A stretch of 26,112 nt of DNA. It comes from CAZDBS01 sp964503775 (GTDB lineage Bacteria > Patescibacteriota > Saccharimonadia > Saccharimonadales > CAZDBS01). The notes below the pieces were generated by a model. It had not been told where the DNA came from. It saw nothing but the letters and a program-made list of their open reading frames with translations, and searched no databases. This document shows positions 12,649 through 21,463 of this stretch, piece by piece (the stretch's first letter is position 1; every line of letters begins with the position of its first letter). The DNA lies in contig CAZDBS010000009.1 in NCBI GenBank assembly GCA_964503775.1, positions 1 through 26,112 on the forward strand, read 5' to 3'. The position numbers and the translations under genes are program-made.

Positions 12649-15600
12649 ATTGATCAACTTCTCTCTGACATAGATAACTTTTTTTGGCTCCCGACCATCG
12701 AGAGCTTTTTTGACACTTTCTAGTGTCCGAGCTGCGGTATCTACCGCCGCCTGGTCACTATCAGCAGAGACTTCTACGGTACCTCTTAATTTACCGTTGA
12801 CTTGCACGGCGATTGTCAATGTATCGGTTTTGATATACTCCTCATTCCATTCTGGCCATGAGTCTTTTTGCACCGATGTTTGGTGTCCAAGTTGCTGCCA
12901 AAGTTCATCCGCTATGTGTGGAGCAAACGGTGCTATGCCAGCGATGGAGCTCTCCAAAGCTTCACTCCAGACGTCACCTTGCTTCAACTCCTCGGTCTTG
13001 TATCTGTACAGATCGTTCATGGCACCCATGGCGGCAGAGATCGCAGTATTGTATCGGTTTTCCTCGATATCCTCGGTCATTTTCTTGATCATAGTGTGCG
13101 TTGTTCGTCGGATGTCTCTTTGTAGCTTCTCGTCGATGTCACCGCTGTCAGCGGCTGCGTATTCCTGGACCAGATTCCAAAGTCTTGTCAGAAATCGGAA
13201 GCATCCCGGCACTCCCTGCGGATCCCAGCGAGCGCCAATTTCCAGCGGTGCGGCAAACATCAGATACATCCGTAGGGCATCAGCACCATAACCGCTACCG
13301 ATAATTTCCAACGGATCCACACCATTGCCTTTAGATTTGGAGAACGCCGAGCCATCACTGGCCGTGACTTTGCCATTGAACAGCATGTGTTTGAACGGTT
13401 CCTCGGCAATCGTCAGTCCAAGCTTATGAAAGAATCTCGCTACAAACCGAGCATAGAGCAGGTGGGCCGTGGCATGGTCACCGCCGTTGTAGAAATCGAT
13501 CGGTGCCCATTTATTCACAATTTCAGTATCGAAAATCTTCTCCGTATTGAACGGATCGAAATAGCGATACATATACCAGCTACTACAGATATAAGTATCA
13601 AGGGTATCAGTCTCACGTTCGGCTTCGCCTCCACATGTCGGGCAAGTAGTTTTCAACCAGTCTGTAGCCCGGGCCAGGGCACTGCGACCATCACCACTAG
13701 GTTGGAAGTCATCTAATTCCGGCAGAACTACTGGAAGTTGCTCGTCAGGCACAAGTACCGGACCGCATTTCGGGCAATAGACAATCGGGATCGGCGCTCC
13801 CCAGTACCGTTGACGACTGACGCTCCAATCGCGCATCTTGTAGTTGACCTTCTCGGTAGCTACGCCCTTGGTGGCCAAGTCTGCCACGATTTTCTCGCGA
13901 GCTTCAGTAGAAGTTAGACCAGTATATTGACCAGACTCAAACAGTACGCCTTCGTCTATAAACACTGAGCTTTGATACTCCTGCTTAGCTTCATGGGCTT
14001 TAACGGCACCACGTACTCGATCTAGCCCGTCTATCCAGTGTTCACGACCAGCACTTTCTTTCTCAAAATCCGTTTGGATAGCATCAAGGTCCGACCACAC
14101 AACTTCATACTGCTCATGACTCTCTTGTTCCTGGGCCTCGGCATCTTCTTCGTTGATGATCGCCATAAACATATAGCTAAACGAACGGCGATTGCTATCT
14201 TTGTTGGGATTATAGAAATACGAGTAGTTTGGACCTCCGAGCTGGATCAATTTCTGAACTTTTCTGAATCCGGCTTCTTCTGCTAGTTCACGGAGCGCCG
14301 CATCCCGATAGGATTCGCCCTGTTCTAAGCCACCAGCCACGAGCCAGCGCATGTTGTTTCGCTTGTTAACAAGGCTCATGAAGCGCTTCGTCTTTGGATC
14401 GTAACCAATCACTACAGGCCCAGTAACATCTACGGCGTTAAGAAGAGGTATCCCAAAATCCGGCGCAATAACTTCTTTGATTGGCAGGTCAAATTTTCTA
14501 GCAAATTCCCTATCACGATCATCGTGCGCTGGAACTGCCATGATAGCACCCGTTCCATAGCTAAGCAGGATGTAGTCGGCGACCCATATAGGAATTTCCT
14601 CGTTATCGGCAGGGTTGATGGCATATGAGCCAGTGAATACACCAGTCTTCTCACGATCCAAGTTCATACGATCCACGTCGGTCTTTTTCAGAGATTCACG
14701 TACATATGATTCAACCGCTTCATGCTCTTCATCGGTCGTCAGCTCCTTAACCATCGGATGCTCAGGAGCCAGGACGAGGAAAGTAGTACCGTAAATCGTA
14801 TCTGGTCGGGTAGTAAAGACTTTGATCGGCTTACCGTTTTTGGCCGTGAAATCGATCTCTGCCCCGACACTTCTGCCTATCCAGTTTTTCTGAGCTAATT
14901 TGACACTCTCAGTCCAGTCTAGGTCATCGGNNNNNNNNNNNNNNNNNNNNNNNNNNNNNNNNNNNNNNNNNNNNNNNNNNNNNNNNNNNNNNNNNNNNNN
15001 NNNNNNNNNNNNNNNNNNNNNNNNNNNNNNCCTATCCAGTTTTTCTGAGCTAATTTGACACTCTCAGTCCAGTCTAGGTCATCGGTCGCTTCGAGTAGTT
15101 CATCAGCGTAATCGGTGATTTTGAAAAACCACTGTTTCACTTCTTTCTTTTCAACAATTGGATCGTCTGCACCTTCATGTCGCCAACACTTGCCATCAAT
15201 GACTTGCTCATTAGCTAACACTGTCTGGCATTTGGTACACCACCACTGCATTCGACTGTCCCGATACGCCAAACCGTTCTGATACATCTGGCTGAAGATC
15301 CACTGGGTCCATTTGTAGTACTCCGGCTCATGGGTCGATATCTCCTTAGTCCAGTCGTTGCTCCAACCCATCGCTTTGTATTGCTTATGATAGTCGGGAA
15401 TTATCTTGGCCATACTTTCCTGTGGGCTCACTCCGGCTTTGATGGCGTAGTTTTCAGCAGGCAAACCGAAAGCATCCCAACCTACGGGGTGGTAACTCTC
15501 ATAGCCGCGTTGACGATAGAAGCGGGCTTTGACATCACTGATCGTGTAGTTCATGGCGTGACCGATATGGATACCGGCACCGCTCGGGTAGTTGAACATA

Positions 15601-15713
15601 CTCATGGCGATGTATTTGGGTTTATCACTCTTCAGGTCAGCAGTGTAAACTCCAGTTTCATCCCAAATTTTTTGCCATTTCGGCTCGATGTCTTTTGGAT
15701 TATATCGTTGCAT
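12637..15713 (-). CDS. leuS: Leucyl-tRNA synthetase with NUDIX insertion (assembly gap inside)
   Basis: LeuRS charges tRNA-Leu. The class I HIGH motif is HIGH at residues 49-52; the KMSKS equivalent is FSKSKGNG. Both zinc-ribbon modules are present (WCTKC...; YCPKCG...CPTCGG). The CP1 editing domain has FTTRPDTIYGTT and GTGAIMAVPAHDDRD with its conserved Asp. Inside the editing domain, between IKEVIAPDFG and DEGVLFESGQY, about 150 residues form a complete NUDIX domain. The gene is split on paper by 100 N (14931-15030), but identical 55-bp sequences flank the gap. Merging them gives one uninterrupted frame of 973 residues (2922 nt), so it is an intact gene, longer than the usual 800-880 because of the insert. 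GGAAAAC lies just upstream of the ATG. The 3' end overlaps the convergent 62-aa gene by 12 nt. Confidence 0.95.
13981..14442 (-). other. NUDIX domain inserted in the LeuRS editing domain
   Basis: The NUDIX box is at 14334-14266 and fits G-x5-E-x7-REUxEExGU without exception (GGLEQGE, then RELAEEAGF). Upstream strands VTGPVVIGYDP and RFMSLVNKRNNMRWLV and downstream YEVVWSDLD are typical of the fold. The canonical editing-domain sequence resumes at about DEGVLFESGQYTGL. Confidence 0.88.
14876..14930. repeat. Contig-end overlap, copy 1
   Basis: These 55 bp are identical to 15031-15085 on the other side of the N run. They are the shared end of two contigs, not a biological repeat. Confidence 0.95.
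14931..15030. other. Assembly gap (100 N)
   Basis: Exactly 100 N stand between two identical 55-bp ends. This is a scaffolder's placeholder. The true gap is negative (the contigs overlap), and no sequence is missing within leuS. Confidence 0.95.
15031..15085. repeat. Contig-end overlap, copy 2
   Basis: Identical to 14876-14930. See the gap entry. Confidence 0.95.
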
Positions 15714-15775
15714 AGTTTTCCTGATTGCTTTGTCAAAGTATAACAGATCAGAAACAGAGTTGTAGAGTAGCGATA

Positions 15776-18154
15776 CTAGGCGGCTTCGTCAGCAGCTAGT
15801 TTGAATATCACAGAATCTGCCAAAAACCATACACTACCGTTTAGTAAATCTTTTGAAACCAAGCGACCACATCGTGCTTTTTCAAATTTTTCATGCAAAC
15901 GGTTAGCTGCGCCCTTTAGTAATGTCGGACCGAAATCGACGCCGTCTTTTTTCAGAAGCACACTTTCGGGAACCTTCAATTGCGCATGAAGTGCAGTATA
16001 GGCAACTATCCAGAAGAGCTTCAATGCCTTCATATCCATGAAATCTTTAGGATCAAATTCTATTAATCTACCATTTACAATAAATCGATAGTCAGACTTT
16101 TCTATCAGTCCTACTACATCACACTCCTCCTCAGGCAAACCAACTAACAGCCGCCTTTTCTCTACGGTTTCGTCGCTAATACGAGGGGAGTGCGACTTGA
16201 GAGCTTCTGGATCGATCGCTGATGCAGTTGACTTAAGGAGATTGGATCTTTCATAAATTCTTGATTGTAACACTGGCTTTCTTTGCTCGGGTTCCTGGAG
16301 TTTTTTACGAGACTCTGGTGGTTTGCTTGAAGGAGTTGCAGCACCAACTGTAGGAACGATAACCTGCCGGGGCTTATTTTTGACAGAAACAGAGTCGGAT
16401 GTACGGGTTGGCAAGGGTGACGCCTTCGGTGCAAGCGTATGCTCGCCTCGCAGCCGTGCAGTCCTCGCCTCTTTAAACCGTTCTTCAAATGAAGGACGAT
16501 GTGTAGTAGTCTGCCTAGTACCGATTTGAGTAAGTACATGCACCTCCAAATATCGATCCAGGCAAGACGCCGGAACTTTATCGCGAATCGCCGCTAGCAT
16601 ATCTCCTATTTCCTCCCCGCTATCAATTATTGCTTGTCTATCGGGTGGTTTAGTACCATTTGCGCTGAAAATATATTCACGAGCAGCATCGACAACGGAA
16701 CAAGGTCGATCAAGAACTAGCACCTCTCTACCTGAAGTGCTCACTGAAGCTTGTTTTTTTCTGTTAGCCAACTTTTTTGCTCTTGCATCTTCCTGTTGCC
16801 TGACTCTTTGCATAGTAGCTACTTGACGCTTTGCTAATTCTTGTTGTCGCTCTTGCTCGCGATCTTTGTCTGCTTGTTCTTTCGCTGCTCGTTGCTGTGC
16901 CACTTTTTCAAGTCGTTGCTTCTCGCGCTCTAATTGTTCATTTTCTCTCTGGGCTCGTTTTGCATCAGCGACACGCCTACGATCTCCGATTGTTATACTT
17001 TTCAGAGCTGCCTTACCGAAAGCAAAGTAAGATCTACTTCTCTCCACCTCTGACCTAATAACAAGAAGTCGATCATCCGCATATTCGTCAAATAACATTG
17101 CGCCAGCACGAGTCACAAGTCGCGCTAATCGCTTTTGGGTTCGTATAGCTTGTTTTTGGATTGCTTTTTCTGATTGAACGCGAGATACACGTCGATCTTG
17201 GATTCTTTCTCGCCCTCGCCGTAATCCTACTCGTTCACTAGACTTCCGCACCAAAACACCGTGTTTCACATACGTGTTGTCATACTGTTTTTCTGCCCTG
17301 ATTGCTCTCCGAAGATCTTTCTGTTTTTGTTTCCATTCTTCGGTTTGAGCTCTTCGTTCTAGACGAGCGCCTGCAATCCGGCGCTCGTGCTTTCTTTGCT
17401 GAAGGCGGTCGCTCCTCCTAATTGAGTTTAGTAGCGATAAGCTGTGCTCGAAGTATTTTGCACTATACTTTCGCTCTGTTTTCACTGAGAATCTATGATC
17501 CTCTTGGTGTTGAGCCTTTTGCGCACTTTGAGCCCTACGAATCAAGTGTGCTTCGGATTTTGACCTTCGCTCTTGTGGAGAAGCATCTCCAGTTGTGGCC
17601 TGTGCTTCGAGAGATGCAATTCTTTGTTTTGCCCGCTCCAGCACTTCTTCCAGCGTATGACCAAACCTTGAATCGAAAAGTACCCAATTACCGTCCATTC
17701 TGCTTGATCGAGACCCAACGATGAAGCTATCCGTCGGAAATCCGATACTAGAGAGCTTCTCTCTAATTTCGCGAAGCTCTTCAACAACAACTTCTCTCCG
17801 TCTATCGTCACGTAAGAATCGCCCTAGAGCAACATTTTCCGCGATTGCATTATGAGGTATTTTATCGCCAAAATCCCAAATACCGAATCTCTCTGAAAAT
17901 ACACGTACTTGATCACCAGAATCTAACTCTACGCGCCGTCCTTGAAATTCAATCGTTCGTTCACCCGCTATCGTCAAGACCTGTAGTTCCTGACCGAATT
18001 TTCGCGCATTCAAAATTTCGTGTACAAATGCTTCATCATAGCGTTCGGGACCATCAAGAGGAGCAATATATTCGGCCTCATGAAGAATCGCCTGTTCGCG
18101 GTCCAATTCACCATTTATGACGGCCTCACCAGGTTGCACTGTCATGAATTGCAT
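15776..18154 (-). CDS. Large charged coiled-coil orphan protein, paralogue 1 (792 aa)
   Basis: Function is not recognised. Residues 1-180 form a folded N-terminal part (VELDSGDQVRVFSERFGIWD, then EELREIREKLSSIGFP). Residues about 195-470 are extremely rich in Arg, Lys, Glu and Gln, with a probable long helix or coiled coil at 390-470 (RENEQLEREKQRLEKVAQQR). Residues 550-680 are a Pro/Ser-rich linker. The last 105 residues (about 687-792) match the C-terminus of the upstream gene product: FIVNGRLIEFDPKDFMDM and SVWFLADSVIF here against LKVGDKNVKFDSSDFIDR and AWFVADHVVLE there. That domain has the strand-helix-helix-hairpin layout of an OmpR-type winged helix, so DNA binding is possible. No signal peptide or membrane segment is present. 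The ATG at 18154 has no clear Shine-Dalgarno; a second ATG lies three codons in. Confidence 0.85.
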   Translation of the reverse strand: MQFMTVQPGEAVINGELDREQAILHEAEYIAPLDGPERYDEAFVHEILNARKFGQELQVLTIAGERTIEFQGRRVELDSGDQVRVFSERFGIWDFGDKIPHNAIAENVALGRFLRDDRRREVVVEELREIREKLSSIGFPTDSFIVGSRSSRMDGNWVLFDSRFGHTLEEVLERAKQRIASLEAQATTGDASPQERRSKSEAHLIRRAQSAQKAQHQEDHRFSVKTERKYSAKYFEHSLSLLNSIRRSDRLQQRKHERRIAGARLERRAQTEEWKQKQKDLRRAIRAEKQYDNTYVKHGVLVRKSSERVGLRRGRERIQDRRVSRVQSEKAIQKQAIRTQKRLARLVTRAGAMLFDEYADDRLLVIRSEVERSRSYFAFGKAALKSITIGDRRRVADAKRAQRENEQLEREKQRLEKVAQQRAAKEQADKDREQERQQELAKRQVATMQRVRQQEDARAKKLANRKKQASVSTSGREVLVLDRPCSVVDAAREYIFSANGTKPPDRQAIIDSGEEIGDMLAAIRDKVPASCLDRYLEVHVLTQIGTRQTTTHRPSFEERFKEARTARLRGEHTLAPKASPLPTRTSDSVSVKNKPRQVIVPTVGAATPSSKPPESRKKLQEPEQRKPVLQSRIYERSNLLKSTASAIDPEALKSHSPRISDETVEKRRLLVGLPEEECDVVGLIEKSDYRFIVNGRLIEFDPKDFMDMKALKLFWIVAYTALHAQLKVPESVLLKKDGVDFGPTLLKGAANRLHEKFEKARCGRLVSKDLLNGSVWFLADSVIFKLAADEAA

Positions 18155-18202
18155 TATCTGCTATGCGCAGCACAAAAACAACCCAAAATAATTTGACCAG
18201 AT

Positions 18203-20530
18203 TTATGCAGCTCGTTTGTCCTCTAACACCACATGATCTGCCACAAACCATGCGTTTTGATTGATTGGCGAAGTTTGACCGATAGCAGTTCCTACTTTTA
18301 GCTTCAATCGCTCCCACGCTTGTTCGAGTATTTGATTCCCATAACTCATCTCTTTTTGTTTCGTTATGATATGTAAAAGTGAAACTTTCTTTTCGTGTAC
18401 CAACGAAGCAAGAACTATAATCGAAAAGAGGTTTCTTGCCGTTCTATCTATAAAATCACTTGAATCAAACTTCACATTTTTGTCGCCAACTTTTAATGTC
18501 CAGTCATCATATATACTCACCGTCACTTTATCTTCGTTCCTTAGTTTGAGATTTCCTACCTTTTCAGACCGCCTAGCAAGAAACTCTTTGGCCAATATGG
18601 GTATGCCAGAACTTATAGGCGTAAGGTCAATTTTCTCCCTGAGAGTGCCTTCAACTATGAGCGAACTTTCCGGTCTCTCGGGCGCACGACGCGCCGTAGA
18701 TTCCTTTCGAAGTTTATATCGTGTTGCATAATACCGATCGTAAGACTCAAAGTGCGTTTTTGCTGCCTCATTTTCTCTGTCCCATTCTTTCGCTAATGAA
18801 TACTTCGCTTTTGGAGCTAAAGCAAATATTCGAGTTTTTACAATCTTCGCTTTTCTATCGCCATCCAAGATGACACGAGATTCTCGTTCAGCTTTGTATC
18901 TCGACTGAATCACTGTTTTATCTCTAGTCTGAATTGCTGAAGTCCTGGCTTTCGTAACCTTAGTCCCAGTGGCCCGCTCTAGATGTACCTCTCTCAAAAA
19001 CTGCCTTCTTTGTAACTGATCGCCAGCCGTATTAATAGCCACATCTGGCCTATCTTCAATAGGCACATTGGGATCAAACCAGTATTTTCTACGACCAGGC
19101 GAAGCAGAAAAACGTATATGACCACTTAACCTTTTGATGGATCTTTTAAATCTTTCTTTGACAGCACCTTCGTTGCCTACAAAATAAGTTCTAACTGACT
19201 CGTAACTGAGGATAGCTCTTCGGTCCATGGGCCTTCCGCCGGCACGTATGAGTACTGCAAGAATTGCTTTATCTACGTCGTAGCGCAAAGCTAATTGTGC
19301 CTCGAGTGCTTCTTCTTCGCCTCTACTAATTATTCTTTGAATCAGGTCCATAAGGTCAGCTTGCTCAGTTGGTAGTACGATCCTGTGTTTTGAATCGTCC
19401 GTTGTACCACTATGTTCATACAACTCTCTTCCGATTGCGTCAGACCTGATTTGATCAAGAGAGTTCCAGTATCTCATGTTTGCGGTACTCGCCTTTTCTG
19501 CAGCAAAGAATTGTTCGCTCAAATACGGATCATTAAAAAAATCGCTTCGTGAAACCCAATCACCCTGATTGACCATAAAAAGCAGTATTGCTCTTGTTCT
19601 ACTGCTCGCGAAACGTGCTGCAAGTAAGTCTTTTAATCTTTCAGTTAATGACTCTTTTGTCGCAGCGTTTTCAGTTTCTTCTTGCTTTTCCAAACCCACC
19701 TCAGTTATTTGTAGAGTGGTTTGTTCTTCAGTAGCTATTAAGCATACCTGGTATTGCAATGACACTTCGACTAATCTTTCCTGTGCTGCATGAATAAGAG
19801 GGACCTGTGTTAACGATTTAAGAACATCGAACACGTCTAAATCAAAGCGTCGCAACTCAACAGTACTTGGTATCTCTCCTCTGCCCGTCAGCACATAACT
19901 GCGAATAGTTGATACAACCCGATCTCTAGACTGTTGATCACTTTGTTTTTGTTCATACGTGACAGCTTTGTCTTTTATTTCTTGTAACTGCGGTATCAGA
20001 CGTTCTAACTCTCGTTCGTCATTAGGGATTCTTATCATGTGTGTAGTACCTGACTTTGTGCCCGGTGTCTCATAGAATCTTCCAATTACGGGGTGTTTTG
20101 CAATACTTCGGAACGACTTTCTTAGTCGCTCGACATTAGCTTCAAAGTGGTCGGCATCAAAGTATTGCTCTTTTAGCCCAGCTTCTTCTAAAAAGTCTCG
20201 GCGATATACTGGCATGCCTGGTTTCTTGAAGATCATAAATGCTACTACCGCCCGATTTCTGGGGTGGGTTATGCCTTCTATCGTAAGTTTTTTAAATTCA
20301 TTTTGCAGCATTGTGAGTCTTGAAACTTTCGACTCTTCGTTACCTTCTTCGTCTTCAGAAGTTTCTCTATGATTGGTCACTAAAGGCTCAAGCAATGCTG
20401 TGTGGTTTGTGCTAATACCAGCAATAACAAGCTCGACTGCCTGCTTGTCTATATTGCCAGAGGTTTCACCTTCAGGATGTAACTCATCAGATGCACACCT
20501 ATCTTGCTCTTCACAAGTACTGTCTTTCAC
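18203..20530 (-). CDS. Large orphan protein with repeated winged-helix-like modules, paralogue 2 (775 aa)
   Basis: Function is not recognised. Residues about 88-170 and 308-390 are two copies of one module: RNRAVVAFMI, RRDFLEEAGLKEQYFDA, then VIGRFYETPGTKSGTTHMIR against RTRAILLFMV, RSDFFNDPYLSEQFFAA, then AIGRELYEHSGTTDDSKHRI. A third, more distant module spans 418-492 (KAILAVLIRAGGRPMDRRAI...FSASPGRRKYWFD). The pattern of helices ending in a beta hairpin suggests winged helices. Residues 500-615 are basic and may match the charged region of paralogue 1 (EWDRENEAAKTHFESYDRYY). The C-terminal 104 residues are the shared domain. The start is GTG without a Shine-Dalgarno site. It lies 48 bp upstream of paralogue 1, so they probably form one operon. 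No membrane segment is present. Confidence 0.83.
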   Translation of the reverse strand: MKDSTCEEQDRCASDELHPEGETSGNIDKQAVELVIAGISTNHTALLEPLVTNHRETSEDEEGNEESKVSRLTMLQNEFKKLTIEGITHPRNRAVVAFMIFKKPGMPVYRRDFLEEAGLKEQYFDADHFEANVERLRKSFRSIAKHPVIGRFYETPGTKSGTTHMIRIPNDERELERLIPQLQEIKDKAVTYEQKQSDQQSRDRVVSTIRSYVLTGRGEIPSTVELRRFDLDVFDVLKSLTQVPLIHAAQERLVEVSLQYQVCLIATEEQTTLQITEVGLEKQEETENAATKESLTERLKDLLAARFASSRTRAILLFMVNQGDWVSRSDFFNDPYLSEQFFAAEKASTANMRYWNSLDQIRSDAIGRELYEHSGTTDDSKHRIVLPTEQADLMDLIQRIISRGEEEALEAQLALRYDVDKAILAVLIRAGGRPMDRRAILSYESVRTYFVGNEGAVKERFKRSIKRLSGHIRFSASPGRRKYWFDPNVPIEDRPDVAINTAGDQLQRRQFLREVHLERATGTKVTKARTSAIQTRDKTVIQSRYKAERESRVILDGDRKAKIVKTRIFALAPKAKYSLAKEWDRENEAAKTHFESYDRYYATRYKLRKESTARRAPERPESSLIVEGTLREKIDLTPISSGIPILAKEFLARRSEKVGNLKLRNEDKVTVSIYDDWTLKVGDKNVKFDSSDFIDRTARNLFSIIVLASLVHEKKVSLLHIITKQKEMSYGNQILEQAWERLKLKVGTAIGQTSPINQNAWFVADHVVLEDKRAA

Positions 20531-20587
20531 TAAACACTAATTAAACCATAACTTTGTGTCACGTGCTATAGAATGTTAATCAATTCG

Positions 20588-21298
20588 TTATAGTTTTACT
20601 TTTAAAAAATCAGTGTTGTCGTGAAAATCAAATTCTTTGAAGAAGAAGTCTTTTAGTTTGATTAGCTCGCGAATTTCCCAATAGCCAGGTATGAATTGTT
20701 CTTGATTTAATTTTTCTGGATACGCCCAGAAACTTCGACCATCTCGCGTCACTTTCTCCGCTTTCACCTTGGATGTAACTTTGCCGTAGTACACGTAACC
20801 CGACACATGACTCATCACCATATCCCCCTCAAAGAATCTCATGATTACATGACCCCTTGGCTGAAGGTCAACATCGCGTATATCACACTTCTCGTCGAGC
20901 TCTCTGATGACAGCATCATGAAGCTTCTCGCCATAATGTACCTTACCCGACGGAAATCCCAATGTGTGTATCAGCGGCTGATGGAGACGCTCCAGCATCA
21001 GCCACTGGTCATCATCACGCTCGAGAGCAATGATGGTAATAATCTTGGATTGGATGCGATGACGAAGGTCTTTGAGACTGAGTTTGTCGGCATGCGCCAT
21101 TCCACTTGGCGATAACGTATATTTGCCATCCTCTTTCTGTACGTATCCGTTTTTGATGAGCTGTTTGAGATGGTACATGAACAGGTTGGATTCAAGTTTC
21201 TTAGGCTTTAGTTCAGAGAACCTCAGCTCAGGCGCGTAAACCAGTTTCCGAAATATCTCTTTCTGGATGGTATGGGTTACATCGAGATCAAATTTCAT
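20588..21298 (-). CDS. Winged helix + degenerate NUDIX domain, probable regulator
   Basis: Residues about 8-75 form a winged helix (RKLVYAPELRFSEL, SNLFMYHLKQLIKNGYVQ, then the wing KEDGKYTLSPSG). Residues 85-210 form a NUDIX fold. Its box reads GKVHYGE at 118-124 and RELDEKCDI at 132-140: the second Glu of the EE pair is Lys137 and the final Gly is Asp139. Loss of a metal ligand suggests that hydrolysis is weak or absent and that the domain senses a ligand, as in NrtR-type regulators, although those have NUDIX first and the winged helix last. It is divergent from the oxygenase gene at 21464, the classic position for a local regulator. The regulatory role is inference; an active hydrolase remains possible. 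Confidence 0.82.
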   Translation of the reverse strand: MKFDLDVTHTIQKEIFRKLVYAPELRFSELKPKKLESNLFMYHLKQLIKNGYVQKEDGKYTLSPSGMAHADKLSLKDLRHRIQSKIITIIALERDDDQWLMLERLHQPLIHTLGFPSGKVHYGEKLHDAVIRELDEKCDIRDVDLQPRGHVIMRFFEGDMVMSHVSGYVYYGKVTSKVKAEKVTRDGRSFWAYPEKLNQEQFIPGYWEIRELIKLKDFFFKEFDFHDNTDFLKVKL

Positions 21299-21324
21299 TG
21301 ACTTAAAGTGTATTTGAGTAAAAA

Positions 21325-21336
21325 CAAACTGTCTAG
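21325..21336. repeat. 12-bp direct repeat upstream of oxygenase gene, copy 1
   Basis: CAAACTGTCTAG recurs at 22404-22415, upstream of the TIM-barrel gene. Both copies are in intergenic DNA of the same module and in the same orientation, so it may be a shared regulator site. The site is short and was noticed after the fact. Confidence 0.3.
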
Positions 21337-21368
21337 CGTCATAACCATGTTCGACCTACTCTACATCT

Positions 21369-21382
21369 AGCGTTGCAACGCT
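21369..21382. promoter_or_regulatory. Perfect 14-bp palindrome in the divergent region
   Basis: AGCGTTGCAACGCT is fully symmetric and lies between the regulator-like gene (20588-21298) and the oxygenase gene (21464). It is a candidate operator. A 14-bp palindrome somewhere in 26 kb is expected by chance about once or twice, so only its position adds weight. Confidence 0.35.
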
Positions 21383-21409
21383 CATCAACCTATAAATCTA
21401 ATCGTTTGC

Positions 21410-21446
21410 GGTACTTGCGTTGGGGACCGTCCCCCACGCAAGTACC
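21410..21446. repeat. REP-like palindrome, second copy
   Basis: GGTACTTGCGTTGGGGAC (21410-21427) and GTCCCCCACGCAAGTACC (21429-21446) pair over 18 positions with a single G-T wobble. The core GGGGAC/GTCCCC and the GTACT-GCGT arms match the element at 7048-7080. It ends 17 bases before the oxygenase ATG, just ahead of that gene's ribosome site. Confidence 0.8.
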
Positions 21447-21463
21447 AACCAGATGGAGGTGTT

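Noticed and set aside
14876..15085. 55-bp direct repeat as a biological duplication or recombination site
   Set aside because: The copies flank exactly 100 N, and collapsing them restores the leuS frame, so it is contig overlap.
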